Source: Bacteroidales bacterium
GTDB taxonomy: Bacteria; Bacteroidota; Bacteroidia; Bacteroidales; UBA1402
Assembly: GCA_017380635.1 (NCBI GenBank)
Contig: JAFODP010000007.1
Location: 1-58,467 of the forward strand
Length of the DNA stretch: 58,467 nucleotides
Direction: 5' to 3'
The notes beneath the pieces are model-generated. The model was not told where the DNA came from. It worked only from the letters and a program-made list of their open reading frames with translations, and did no database searches. Shown here piece by piece: positions 7,070 through 14,568 of this stretch. The stretch's first letter is position 1. Each line of letters opens with the position of its first letter. The translations under genes were made by a program, and so were the position numbers.

Positions 7070-9112
7070 TTCCTTGAGTCGGTCTTCGAGTTTGAATAAT
7101 TCATCACGATATTGTGCGGCCTCCATAAAGTTCATCTTTTTGGAGGCTGCGTACATCATGCGCTTGGTGTTGGCAATCACTTTTTCCAAATCGTTGATGC
7201 CAAGCGTATCCAATACGGGATCGGCCAATCTGCCGCTGGCTTTTGCTTCGCTGGGATAATTCTTGATGCCATCGCTTTTGTTTACTATGGTGTCGGCTAC
7301 AATGGCTGATGCAGGCGCTTCGGTTTTTGTCAGATTATTGTGCGATTGTTTGCCGACGGCTTGTGGCGTGATGCCGTGTTCGTTGTTGTAAGCAATCTGT
7401 TTGGCGCGTCGTCGGTTGGTTTCTTCGATGGTGAGTCGCATGCTTTCGGTCATCTTGTCGGCGTAGAAAATCACCTTGCCGTTCAAGTGTCGGGCGGCGC
7501 GTCCGGCGGTCTGCGTGAGTGAACGACGATTGCGCAGGAATCCTTCCTTGTCGGCATCGATAATGGCCACCAAAGATACTTCGGGCAAGTCCAGACCTTC
7601 GCGCAAAAGATTTACCCCAACCAATACATCGTAAAGGCCGGCACGCAGATTTTCCATGATTTCCACGCGCTCCAAAGTGTCGATGTCAGAATGGATATAT
7701 TCGCAGCGGACGCCGTTTTTAAGCAGATAGGCAGAAAGTTCCTCGGCCATGCGCTTGGTTAAGGTGGTTACCAGACAACGTTCGTCTTTTTCGCTGCAGA
7801 TGCGGATTTCTTCCATCAAGTCGTCGATTTGGTTTTCGCTGGGACGCACTTCGATGGGCGGATCGAGCAAGCCCGTTGGACGAATCAATTGTTCCACGAT
7901 GACACCTTCCGATTGTTCCAATTCATAATCGGCCGGCGTGGCACTGACGTAGATGGTTTGATGGCACAAGGCTTCGAATTCATCGAAAGTAAGCGGACGA
8001 TTGTCGATGGCGGCCGGCAAACGGAAACCATATTCCACCAGATTCATTTTTCGTGCATGGTCGCCGCCCCACATGGCATGGATTTGCGGTACGGTAACAT
8101 GGCTTTCATCGATGACCAGCAAGAAATCGTCGGGGAAAAAGTCCATCAAACAATAAGGGCGGGTGCCGGCTTCGCGTCCATCGAAATAACGCGAATAATT
8201 TTCAATGCCGGAACAATGTCCCAGTTCGCGAATCATTTCCAAGTCGTAATTCACACGTTCTTCCAAACGTTTGGCTTCCAAGTTTTTACCAATGCTTCGG
8301 AAAAATTCGACCTGTTTGCATAAATCGTCTTGTATTTGGCGGATGGCGATTTGCGTGCGTTCTTTGCTGGTAACAAACAAGTTGGCCGGATAAATATCGT
8401 AAGCATCCAGACGACATAAACGGATGCAAGAAATAGGATCGATTTCTTCGATTTCATCGATTTCATCGCCCCAGAATGTCACGCGAAGTGCTTTGTCTGC
8501 ATACGAAAGATAAATGTCCACATTGTCGCCTTTGACGCGGAAACAAGAACGATTGAAACTGACGTCGTTACGGGAATAGAGGCTGTCTACCAATTGTCGC
8601 AGGAAAACGTTGCGGCTGATTTTTTGTCCGCGGCGGATATGGATGGTGTTCTCGCTGAAATCGACAGGACTGCCCATACCAAAAAGACAAGATACCGACG
8701 AAACTACCAATACATCCTTGCGTCCAGAGAGCAGGGCAGAAGTGGCCGACAATCGCAGTTTTTCGATTTCCTGGTTGATGGAAAGGTCTTTTTCGATATA
8801 GGTGTTGGTGGTAGGAATATAGGCTTCCGGCTGATAATAATCGTAGTAGGAAACAAAATATTCCACGGCATTGTCCGGAAAGAAGGATTTGAATTCGTTG
8901 TACAGCTGCGCCGCCAATGTCTTATTGTGGCTCAGTACCAAAGTGGGTTTCTGTATCTTTTCCACCACGTTGGCAATGGTAAAGGTTTTTCCGGATCCGG
9001 TAACGCCCAGCAAAGTTTGCGCACGTTGGCCTTGCAGAATGCCTTGGGTCAAGGCTTCGATGGCTTGTGGCTGGTCGCCGGTGGGTTGGTATGCAGACTG
9101 TATTTTGAACAT
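7052..9112 (-). CDS. uvrB: Excinuclease ABC subunit B
   Basis: DNA-damage recognition helicase of UvrABC nucleotide excision repair. The 686 residues match the usual UvrB length. It shows Walker A (GVTGSGKTFT, about 38-47), the beta-hairpin region with SYYDYYQPEAY, the DEAD-like LLVIDESHV, helicase motifs VGVNLLREGLDLPEV and QTAGRAARH, and a C-terminal UVR motif (MNFMEAAQYRDEL) that contacts UvrC. The gene stands alone, divergent from the CoA ligase. Its last 18 bases overlap the convergent barrel gene, leaving no room for a separate terminator. Confidence 0.97.
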   Translation of the reverse strand: MFKIQSAYQPTGDQPQAIEALTQGILQGQRAQTLLGVTGSGKTFTIANVVEKIQKPTLVLSHNKTLAAQLYNEFKSFFPDNAVEYFVSYYDYYQPEAYIPTTNTYIEKDLSINQEIEKLRLSATSALLSGRKDVLVVSSVSCLFGMGSPVDFSENTIHIRRGQKISRNVFLRQLVDSLYSRNDVSFNRSCFRVKGDNVDIYLSYADKALRVTFWGDEIDEIEEIDPISCIRLCRLDAYDIYPANLFVTSKERTQIAIRQIQDDLCKQVEFFRSIGKNLEAKRLEERVNYDLEMIRELGHCSGIENYSRYFDGREAGTRPYCLMDFFPDDFLLVIDESHVTVPQIHAMWGGDHARKMNLVEYGFRLPAAIDNRPLTFDEFEALCHQTIYVSATPADYELEQSEGVIVEQLIRPTGLLDPPIEVRPSENQIDDLMEEIRICSEKDERCLVTTLTKRMAEELSAYLLKNGVRCEYIHSDIDTLERVEIMENLRAGLYDVLVGVNLLREGLDLPEVSLVAIIDADKEGFLRNRRSLTQTAGRAARHLNGKVIFYADKMTESMRLTIEETNRRRAKQIAYNNEHGITPQAVGKQSHNNLTKTEAPASAIVADTIVNKSDGIKNYPSEAKASGRLADPVLDTLGINDLEKVIANTKRMMYAASKKMNFMEAAQYRDELFKLEDRLKELKTHA

Positions 9113-9135
9113 CTTTCTTCTCTGATTTTGTTTTG

Positions 9136-9143
9136 CAAAAGTA
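9136..9143 (-). promoter_or_regulatory. uvrB promoter, -7 box
   Basis: TACTTTTG on the minus strand, 24 bases before the uvrB start codon. No good TTTG is found at the right distance, so only the -7 box is claimed. It sits back to back with the box of the divergent gene. Confidence 0.55.
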
Positions 9144-9164
9144 GGAGTTTTCGTAGAAAGAATT

Positions 9165-9172
9165 TATCTTTG
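9165..9172 (+). promoter_or_regulatory. Phenylacetate-CoA ligase promoter, -7 box
   Basis: TATCTTTG on the plus strand fits TAnnTTTG and lies 42 bases before the start codon at 9215. The upstream box is weak. Confidence 0.55.
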
Positions 9173-9214
9173 CCGTTTAAATTTTAATACCGAAATCTAA
9201 ATTCGTATTGACAG

Positions 9215-10522
9215 ATGATCTGGAACAAGAGTTATGAGTGTATGAGCCGCGATGAGATGTGTGCTCTGCAAGGAAAACGATTGAGAGAAACGGTGGAACG
9301 TGTGTACGCCAACACGCCTTTTTATCGCAAGAAAATGCAAGAAATGGGTGTGATGCCCGAAGATATACAATCGGTAGAAGACATTGTAAAACTTCCCTTT
9401 ACCGTCAAAACAGATTTGCGCGACCAATATCCTTTTGGTTTGTTCGCTTCGCCTATGTCGGAAATTGTGCGAATGCACGCTTCTTCGGGAACAACCGGTA
9501 AACCTGTGGTGGCCGGTTATACACGTAAAGATCTGGGAATCTGGTCGGAAGTTTTGGCTCGAACCTTTAGCGCGGGCGATTGCGATAGTCGTGATATATT
9601 TCATATTGCTTTCGGATATGGTCTTTTCACCGGAGGTTTGGGCGCTCATAATGGAGCCGAACGTATCGGAGCCTCGGTTATTCCGATTTCTTCGGGAAAT
9701 ACAGAAAAACAAATCCAGTTGATGACCGATTTTGGTTCGACGGTGCTTTGCTGTACGCCTTCTTATGCGCTCTATTTGGCTGAAAGTATTCACAAGAAAG
9801 GCTTGCAAGATAAATTGAATCTGCGTGTCGGCTTCTTTGGTGCTGAACCTTGGACCGAAGAAATGCGCCGCGAAATCGAAGATAAATTGCATCTGAAAGC
9901 CTACGATATTTACGGTCTTACCGAAATTATTGGCCCGGGTGTTTCTTACAACTGTCATTGTCAAAGTGGCATGCACATCAACGAAGACCATTTCTTGCCC
10001 GAGATTATCAATCCTGAAACTTTGCAACCGGTGGCTCCCGGCGAAGTGGGCGAGTTGGTGTTCACCACTATCACCAAAGAAGGTATGCCCTTGTTGCGTT
10101 ATCGTACCAAAGACTTGACGCGTTTGGTTTACGAGCCTTGCGAATGTGGACGAACCAATGTTCGTATGGAAAAAATCATGGGTCGCAGCGACGACATGCT
10201 CATTATCCGTGGTGTCAATGTGTTCCCCACGCAAATCGAAAGTGTGTTGCTTGAATTCTCAGAAACAGCGCCTCATTATCATCTCTATGTTGATCGTGTG
10301 AACAATACCGATACCTTCGAAGTGCATGTGGAAATGCGTCCGGAATTCTTTAGCGACAATATGAGTCGTATGCTCGATTTGAAGAAGCGCATTTCGGCGC
10401 GCATCCAGAGTGTTTTGGGTATTTCTGCCGATGTGAAATTGGTTGAGCCTAATTCTATTCCGCGTAGCGAAGGCAAAGCTCGCCGCGTCACCGACAAACG
10501 TAATGTGTATGCCAACAAATAA
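9215..10522 (+). CDS. Phenylacetate-CoA ligase family protein
   Basis: ANL-superfamily acyl-adenylating enzyme of the PaaK type, joining an aryl acid such as phenylacetate to CoA with ATP in the cytosol. It has 435 residues, as in PaaK. The AMP-binding P-loop is SSGTTGKPVV (about 91-100). YDIYGLTEIIGPG and LRYRTKDLTRL follow, and the C-terminal lid has GRSDDMLIIRGVNVFPTQIE. An ACT-domain gene follows after 12 bases. In many anaerobes this pair sits with indolepyruvate:ferredoxin oxidoreductase genes in aromatic amino acid fermentation or synthesis; those genes are not in this window. The exact aryl substrate is not certain. Confidence 0.9.
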   Translation: MIWNKSYECMSRDEMCALQGKRLRETVERVYANTPFYRKKMQEMGVMPEDIQSVEDIVKLPFTVKTDLRDQYPFGLFASPMSEIVRMHASSGTTGKPVVAGYTRKDLGIWSEVLARTFSAGDCDSRDIFHIAFGYGLFTGGLGAHNGAERIGASVIPISSGNTEKQIQLMTDFGSTVLCCTPSYALYLAESIHKKGLQDKLNLRVGFFGAEPWTEEMRREIEDKLHLKAYDIYGLTEIIGPGVSYNCHCQSGMHINEDHFLPEIINPETLQPVAPGEVGELVFTTITKEGMPLLRYRTKDLTRLVYEPCECGRTNVRMEKIMGRSDDMLIIRGVNVFPTQIESVLLEFSETAPHYHLYVDRVNNTDTFEVHVEMRPEFFSDNMSRMLDLKKRISARIQSVLGISADVKLVEPNSIPRSEGKARRVTDKRNVYANK

Positions 10523-10534
10523 AATCGTAGGGTT

Positions 10535-10963
10535 ATGAATATTATCAAGCAATTGTCTGTTTTCTTGGAAAACAAAGCTGGTCGCGTTACTGAACTGACT
10601 CGCATTTTAGGTGAAGCCGGTATCAATCTTTCCGCCTTTACCATTGCCGAAAGTTCCGATTTTGGAATGATGCGCATGGTGGTGTCCGATCCGGAAAAGG
10701 CCAAAGAATTGTTGAAGCAACATGGTTTTGCTATTTCGCTCACCGATGTGGTGTGTCTGCAGACGCCCAATACACCCGGATCTTTGCACAAAGCCTTGGC
10801 TATCTTGTCTGAAAATGGCGTTGGCATCGAATATATGTACGCTTTTGCCGATGGCGATCATGCTAAGGTGATTCTTTCTCCCGACAAGTTGAGCGATTGT
10901 GTCAGAGTGCTCTTGGCGCATCAACAACAAGTACTTGATGCGGATGAATTGTATTCTTTTTAA
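10535..10963 (+). CDS. Tandem ACT-domain amino-acid-binding protein
   Basis: A 142-residue cytosolic protein made of two ACT domains: about 3-70 (KQLSVFLENKAGRVTELTRI, ILGEAGINLSAF) and 72-140 (TPGSLHKALAILSENGVGIEYMYAF, given in parts as PGSLHKALAILSENGVGIEY). ACT domains bind amino acids and regulate linked enzymes. Twelve bases separate it from the phenylacetate-CoA-ligase gene, so the two are very likely one operon, and it may sense an aromatic amino acid and tune the ligase. That regulatory link is inferred from the pairing, which is common in Bacteroidota. Confidence 0.85.
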   Translation: MNIIKQLSVFLENKAGRVTELTRILGEAGINLSAFTIAESSDFGMMRMVVSDPEKAKELLKQHGFAISLTDVVCLQTPNTPGSLHKALAILSENGVGIEYMYAFADGDHAKVILSPDKLSDCVRVLLAHQQQVLDADELYSF

Positions 10964-10979
10964 GAATTGTCGGAGAGGG

Positions 10980-11010
10980 TTGTAATTGTCTCAAATAATG
11001 ACTATATTTG
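10980..11010 (+). promoter_or_regulatory. bamD-rpoZ operon promoter
   Basis: TTG (10980-10982), 20 bases, TATATTTG (11003-11010). It lies inside the longest possible bamD frame, so it supports the downstream start at 11034. Confidence 0.75.
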
Positions 11011-11033
11011 CGCACTTTTTCGGATTAGTCGGA

Positions 11034-11840
11034 ATGAAATTAAAATATTGCTTTATCTTATTGATTATTTGTAGTTTAACTTCTTGTGGAGAATATTATA
11101 AACTCCTCAAGAGCGACGACTATGAAGCTAAATGGGAGAAGGCTAACGAATATTACGAACAAGGAAAGTATGCCAAAACCATCGAATTGCTCGAAGAATT
11201 GAAGGCGATTTACAAGGGAACCGAACGTTCTGAGCAATGTTTGTATATGTTGGCCAATGCTTATTATCGTAGCAAGGATTTCTACTCGGCTACCAATCAG
11301 TATCAATTGTATTACAAGACTTATCCTAAGGGAATCTTTGCCGAGGAATGCCGTTTTATGTCGGGTAAGGCCGCGTTCGACGATTCGCCCGATCCTCGTT
11401 TGTCGCAGGAAGGAACCGTTCAGGCGATGGACGAATTGAATGTTTTCCTGGAATATTATCCCAATAGTCAGTATCGTCCCGAAGTGGAGAAAATGATGGA
11501 TATCCTGATGGAGAAGTTGGCCTATAAAGCCTTGTTGAACTGTCGTTTGTATTACGATTTGGGCAATTATATGGGCAACAACTACGAGTCGTGCATCATC
11601 ACTGCCAATAATGCTTTGAACGATTTTCCTATTTCGAAATATCGCGTTGATTTTGCTTTCATGATTCTAAAAGCTCGTTTTACTTATGCTCAGGAAAGTA
11701 TTGAGGCTAAGCAGGTTGAACGTTTCCGTCGCGTGATGGATGAATATTACAGTTTCACCACCGATTTTCCGGAAAGCGATTATCAGAAAGAAGCCAAGCG
11801 TATGTTTGAATATGCGCGTAAAGTTGTAGAAGGTAAATAA
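11034..11840 (+). CDS. bamD: Outer membrane assembly lipoprotein BamD
   Basis: Periplasmic lipoprotein of the BAM complex, which inserts beta-barrel proteins into the outer membrane. Starting at 11034 the protein is 268 residues with a signal peptide ending in a lipobox (SLTSC). Tetratricopeptide-like helices follow (WEKANEYYEQGKYAKTIELL, MLANAYYRSKDFYSATNQY, FLEYYPNSQY). The Asp/Tyr-rich GEYYKLLKSDD segment after the Cys is typical of Bacteroidota BamD. It is followed by rpoZ and a DUF4293 gene on the same strand, an arrangement usual in the order. The promoter lies between the rejected start at 10986 and the chosen ATG. Confidence 0.92.
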   Translation: MKLKYCFILLIICSLTSCGEYYKLLKSDDYEAKWEKANEYYEQGKYAKTIELLEELKAIYKGTERSEQCLYMLANAYYRSKDFYSATNQYQLYYKTYPKGIFAEECRFMSGKAAFDDSPDPRLSQEGTVQAMDELNVFLEYYPNSQYRPEVEKMMDILMEKLAYKALLNCRLYYDLGNYMGNNYESCIITANNALNDFPISKYRVDFAFMILKARFTYAQESIEAKQVERFRRVMDEYYSFTTDFPESDYQKEAKRMFEYARKVVEGK

Positions 11841-11868
11841 GAATAATAACTAAACAGATAATAAATTT

Positions 11869-12195
11869 ATGGATTACAAGAAAACCCAAGCTCCCACCAA
11901 TACCCAGACCCGCGACCTTCGCGCCATGGTAGGAGAAGAAAATGTTTACGAAGCTGTAGCTGTCATTTCAAAAAGAGCTAATCAGATTGGTGTGGAAATC
12001 AAGGCTGAATTGGAAAAGAAATTGCAGGAATTTGCTCCTTACACCGACAATTTGGAAGAAGTATTCGAAAATCGCGAACAAATCGAGATTTCTCGTTTCT
12101 ATGAAAAATTGCCCAAGCCTACTTTGATTGCTACCCAGGAATATGTAGATGGTAAAATCTATCATCGTAATCCTCTGACTGAAAAGAAGAAATAA
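11869..12195 (+). CDS. rpoZ: RNA polymerase omega subunit, Bacteroidota type
   Basis: Small subunit that assists folding and assembly of the beta' subunit of RNA polymerase. The 108-residue protein carries the omega core as VYEAVAVISKRANQIGVEIK (about 27-46), the Bacteroidota version of the ArAxQ-type helix. A second part is rich in Glu and Lys. The divergent family is usually found after bamD, as here (28 bases). Its stop codon shares one base with the start of the next gene, implying coupled translation. Confidence 0.85.
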   Translation: MDYKKTQAPTNTQTRDLRAMVGEENVYEAVAVISKRANQIGVEIKAELEKKLQEFAPYTDNLEEVFENREQIEISRFYEKLPKPTLIATQEYVDGKIYHRNPLTEKKK

Positions 12196-12650
12196 TGATA
12201 CAACGCATTCAGACTCTGTATTTGCTGATGCTTGTTGCCAGTTTGGTGGCAGCCATTTTTATGCCTTGGGGTAATTTCTTTACGGCCGACGCGGTGTATA
12301 GCTACGAGGCTTTTGCGGTGAAAAGCACCGTGGGTCAGGCCGATAGCATTGCATTCTGGGCTTTGGGTGTGATACTGGCAGTGTGCGCTCTTAGCGCTTT
12401 CGTTTCCATTTTCTATTTCAAGCAACGATTGACGCAGGTGCGTTTCTGTATTTTCAATCTGATCGCTTTGATTGGCTTTTATATTGTATTTGTAATCGCT
12501 TTGTTTATTACCAAGGCACAATTGCAAGCAAGTTTTGGTTTGAATTTTGGTTTTGCTTTGCCTTTGGTAGGCATGATTCTCGATTTTCTTGCCATGAACG
12601 CCATCCTCAAAGACGAAAAGAAAGTACGAGCTTATCAGCGTATCAGATAA
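12195..12650 (+). CDS. DUF4293 family membrane protein
   Basis: A 151-residue integral membrane protein with four predicted transmembrane helices (about 5-22, 52-72, 82-105 and 117-136) and short loops. It starts MIQRIQTLYLLMLVASLVAA, typical of DUF4293, a Bacteroidota family of unknown function that is regularly found after rpoZ. The start codon overlaps the rpoZ stop by one base. A strong terminator 27 bases past the stop closes the bamD operon. Confidence 0.88.
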   Translation: MIQRIQTLYLLMLVASLVAAIFMPWGNFFTADAVYSYEAFAVKSTVGQADSIAFWALGVILAVCALSAFVSIFYFKQRLTQVRFCIFNLIALIGFYIVFVIALFITKAQLQASFGLNFGFALPLVGMILDFLAMNAILKDEKKVRAYQRIR

Positions 12651-12677
12651 GATGCATAAGTCTTGATGAAAAAATAT

Positions 12678-12710
12678 CGCCGTCTTCCTTTGCAGAAGAC
12701 GGCGTTTTTT
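12678..12710 (+). terminator. Terminator of the bamD-rpoZ-DUF4293 operon
   Basis: CGCCGTCTTC (12678-12687) pairs perfectly with GAAGACGGCG (12695-12704) around a 7-base loop, followed by six T. The convergent radical SAM gene ends 18 bases further on. Confidence 0.95.
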
Positions 12711-12727
12711 GTTGGCTGAGTTTGCTT

Positions 12728-13846
12728 TTATGATAATCGATCCAGATGACAGAAGAGTAGTTGTCCGTCGTCGTTGCGGAGATGCATGGCGCCACCTTGG
12801 CAGTAACGGAAAAATTCGCAGTTGGCGCAAGCGTCTTTTTTCATCCAATCGCGCTGACGATAAGCTTGATATTTGTTTTTCCACACTTCCACAAAATCGT
12901 CACCTTGGTAAATATTGCCTTGGTGATAATGACTGCGGATACTGGGACAAGCAGCGATGCTGCCATCAGCCAAAATGGACGCGATGCTCAGTCCGGCCTG
13001 ACACGTAAAGAAATGATCGCGAACTTTGCCTTCGTAATCGCCTAAAAATCCTTCGCAAGCATAATTTAAATGAATACGACCTTCTTGGCGGGTTTTAACG
13101 ATGAAGTCCATCAATTCCTTGAATTCCTGATGGTTGAGTTGCAGTTCTGGATCATTGGCTGCGCGGCCCACGGGGAAAATGGTAAAGACACGCCAATGTG
13201 TGACGCCCAAAGATATTAGCTGCTCTTTCAAGGTTTCCAGTTCGCGTAAACTTCTTTTGTTGATACAACTAACCACGTCGAAGGCGATGGCGTCGCGAGG
13301 GGAGAGTTGTTTGAATCCTAAGGCTGATTGCTTTGCTTGAGCAGCACGGTTGAATGCACAGATGCGACGGATGGCTTGAGAGGCTCTCTCGAAAGATCCT
13401 GTTTTGCCTCGCATCCAATCGTGCGTTTCTCCGATGCCGTCCAAACTGATGGTGATACTGTGAATACCGGCTTTCAGCAAGGAAATCAGGCGCTTTTCGT
13501 CGAGCAGCCAAGCATTGGTGACAATGCCCCAAGCGATGCCCATATCGTAGATGGCGCGTCCGCAAGTTTCCAGATCTTTTCTGCAAAGCGCTTCGCCTCC
13601 GGTCATAATCACCGACAATCCACTCACGTCCATGTTGGCTTTGATGTTTTCCAATACTTTTCGGAAATCTTCGAAAGGCATGTCTTTGCAATGGGCCTCG
13701 CTTTTGCAATCGCTACCACAATGACGGCAGGCAAAGTTGCAACGCAAAGTGCATTCCCAAAATAATTGATATAAAGGATAGCCCGCATTCTCCTGGCGGA
13801 AGTTTATACGGGCTAATTCCAAAGCGATTCTCTGTTTGAGTTTCAT
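12728..13846 (-). CDS. Radical SAM/SPASM enzyme of the rSAM/lipoprotein system
   Basis: Radical S-adenosylmethionine enzyme. The 4Fe-4S motif is CTLRCNFACRHCG, so the usual CxxxCxxC is C..RCNFACRHC near residue 31. MTGGEALCRKD and ISLDG follow. The C-terminal Cys-rich SPASM-like region has CQAGLSIASILADGSIAACP and CANCEFFRYCQGGAMHLR (parts CANCEFFRYC) for auxiliary clusters. The start at 13846 overlaps the stop of the upstream lipoprotein gene by one base, so the two are translationally coupled. From memory this matches TIGR04133, found with lipoprotein family TIGR04134. The substrate is not established; modifying the partner lipoprotein is the obvious hypothesis. Confidence 0.88.
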   Translation of the reverse strand: MKLKQRIALELARINFRQENAGYPLYQLFWECTLRCNFACRHCGSDCKSEAHCKDMPFEDFRKVLENIKANMDVSGLSVIMTGGEALCRKDLETCGRAIYDMGIAWGIVTNAWLLDEKRLISLLKAGIHSITISLDGIGETHDWMRGKTGSFERASQAIRRICAFNRAAQAKQSALGFKQLSPRDAIAFDVVSCINKRSLRELETLKEQLISLGVTHWRVFTIFPVGRAANDPELQLNHQEFKELMDFIVKTRQEGRIHLNYACEGFLGDYEGKVRDHFFTCQAGLSIASILADGSIAACPSIRSHYHQGNIYQGDDFVEVWKNKYQAYRQRDWMKKDACANCEFFRYCQGGAMHLRNDDGQLLFCHLDRLS

Positions 13847-14331
13847 CAGCTTTTCTTTTTCATGGAGGTTTTGAAGGAGGCTTCGAAGGCGCCGGTGTAC
13901 CAACCACTTGCTTTTTTGGTCTGTTTGAATTTGATGTCTTCGTCGCCTAGGACTTTGCTTTCGTAGTCACCACCATTGTCGATGCCTATCATGCTGTCGT
14001 GTAGCGTGATTTCTAGAATTTCAGGTTCGTCGAATATTTCCATGTTTATTCGCTCCACTTTTCCATCGTCGTTGGTATATAATGTGTCGGTGAAATCCAG
14101 TATTCGGTAGGTGGAATCCAGATCGTCGGTCCATTGTTGATAGCCATCCACTACAACCTGGATGTTGGGAATGCCTTTGCCATCTTCGTCGGTAACGGTG
14201 CCTTTGACGCTAAAATCGGCGTAAGGACATCCGTACATGGCGCCGAAAATACAGGATTGAAATTGGAATCCGAGGAAAACAAGCAGTACTTTGCTGATTT
14301 TTCCGAAAATTTTGCTCAATGTTGTTTTCAT
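13846..14331 (-). CDS. Putative lipoprotein partner of the radical SAM enzyme
   Basis: A 161-residue protein with a positively charged N-terminus, a hydrophobic stretch (VLLVFLGFQF) and a lipobox-like QSC near residue 27, so probably lipid-anchored in the cell envelope. After the Cys comes a conserved Cys-containing MYGCPYADF. The VKGTVTDEDGKGIPNIQV segment then resembles a carboxypeptidase-regulatory/Ig-like beta domain. The C-terminus is basic (SMKKKS). It fits the lipoprotein family that accompanies this radical SAM enzyme in Bacteroidales. The conserved YGCPY segment and the Lys-rich tail are candidate modification sites, by inference only. Confidence 0.82.
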   Translation of the reverse strand: MKTTLSKIFGKISKVLLVFLGFQFQSCIFGAMYGCPYADFSVKGTVTDEDGKGIPNIQVVVDGYQQWTDDLDSTYRILDFTDTLYTNDDGKVERINMEIFDEPEILEITLHDSMIGIDNGGDYESKVLGDEDIKFKQTKKASGWYTGAFEASFKTSMKKKS

Positions 14332-14391
14332 TGTTTGTGGATGAAAAAGGGTAAAAACATCGCCTAAGACGCGTTTTCTGAAAAAGTGTTA

Positions 14392-14399
14392 CAAAGATA
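14392..14399 (-). promoter_or_regulatory. rSAM/lipoprotein operon promoter, -7 box
   Basis: TATCTTTG on the minus strand, 60 bases before the lipoprotein start. The -33 position has only a poor TTTC-like match. Confidence 0.5.
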
Positions 14400-14470
14400 T
14401 GAAAAAATATCTGTTGCGAAATGGCTAAATTATTTTCTGTAACAAAGGTGGATATTTTGAAAATTGGCCC

Positions 14471-14501
14471 TTGACATGGCCTGTGATTTTTTATAACTTT
14501 G
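14471..14501 (+). promoter_or_regulatory. Promoter of the peptidase-GH2-rhaM operon
   Basis: TTG (14471-14473), 20 bases, TAACTTTG (14494-14501), 67 bases ahead of the start codon at 14569. No other good promoter is seen before 19401. Confidence 0.78.
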
Positions 14502-14568
14502 AGCAATTATTTTTCTTGGGAAAAATGTGTTGTATCCGCTATCGAAATAACAATTAAAATTAACAGAT

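Noticed and set aside
9197..10234. 345-codon minus-strand frame opposite the CoA ligase gene
   Set aside because: Antisense shadow of a well-supported gene with an adjoining ACT partner.
10986..11033. Upstream starts for bamD, PBP1A, tex, glyA, pyrB and tsaB
   Set aside because: Each longer frame crosses a promoter or the previous gene and lacks the family's N-terminal sequence, so the downstream ATG was used.
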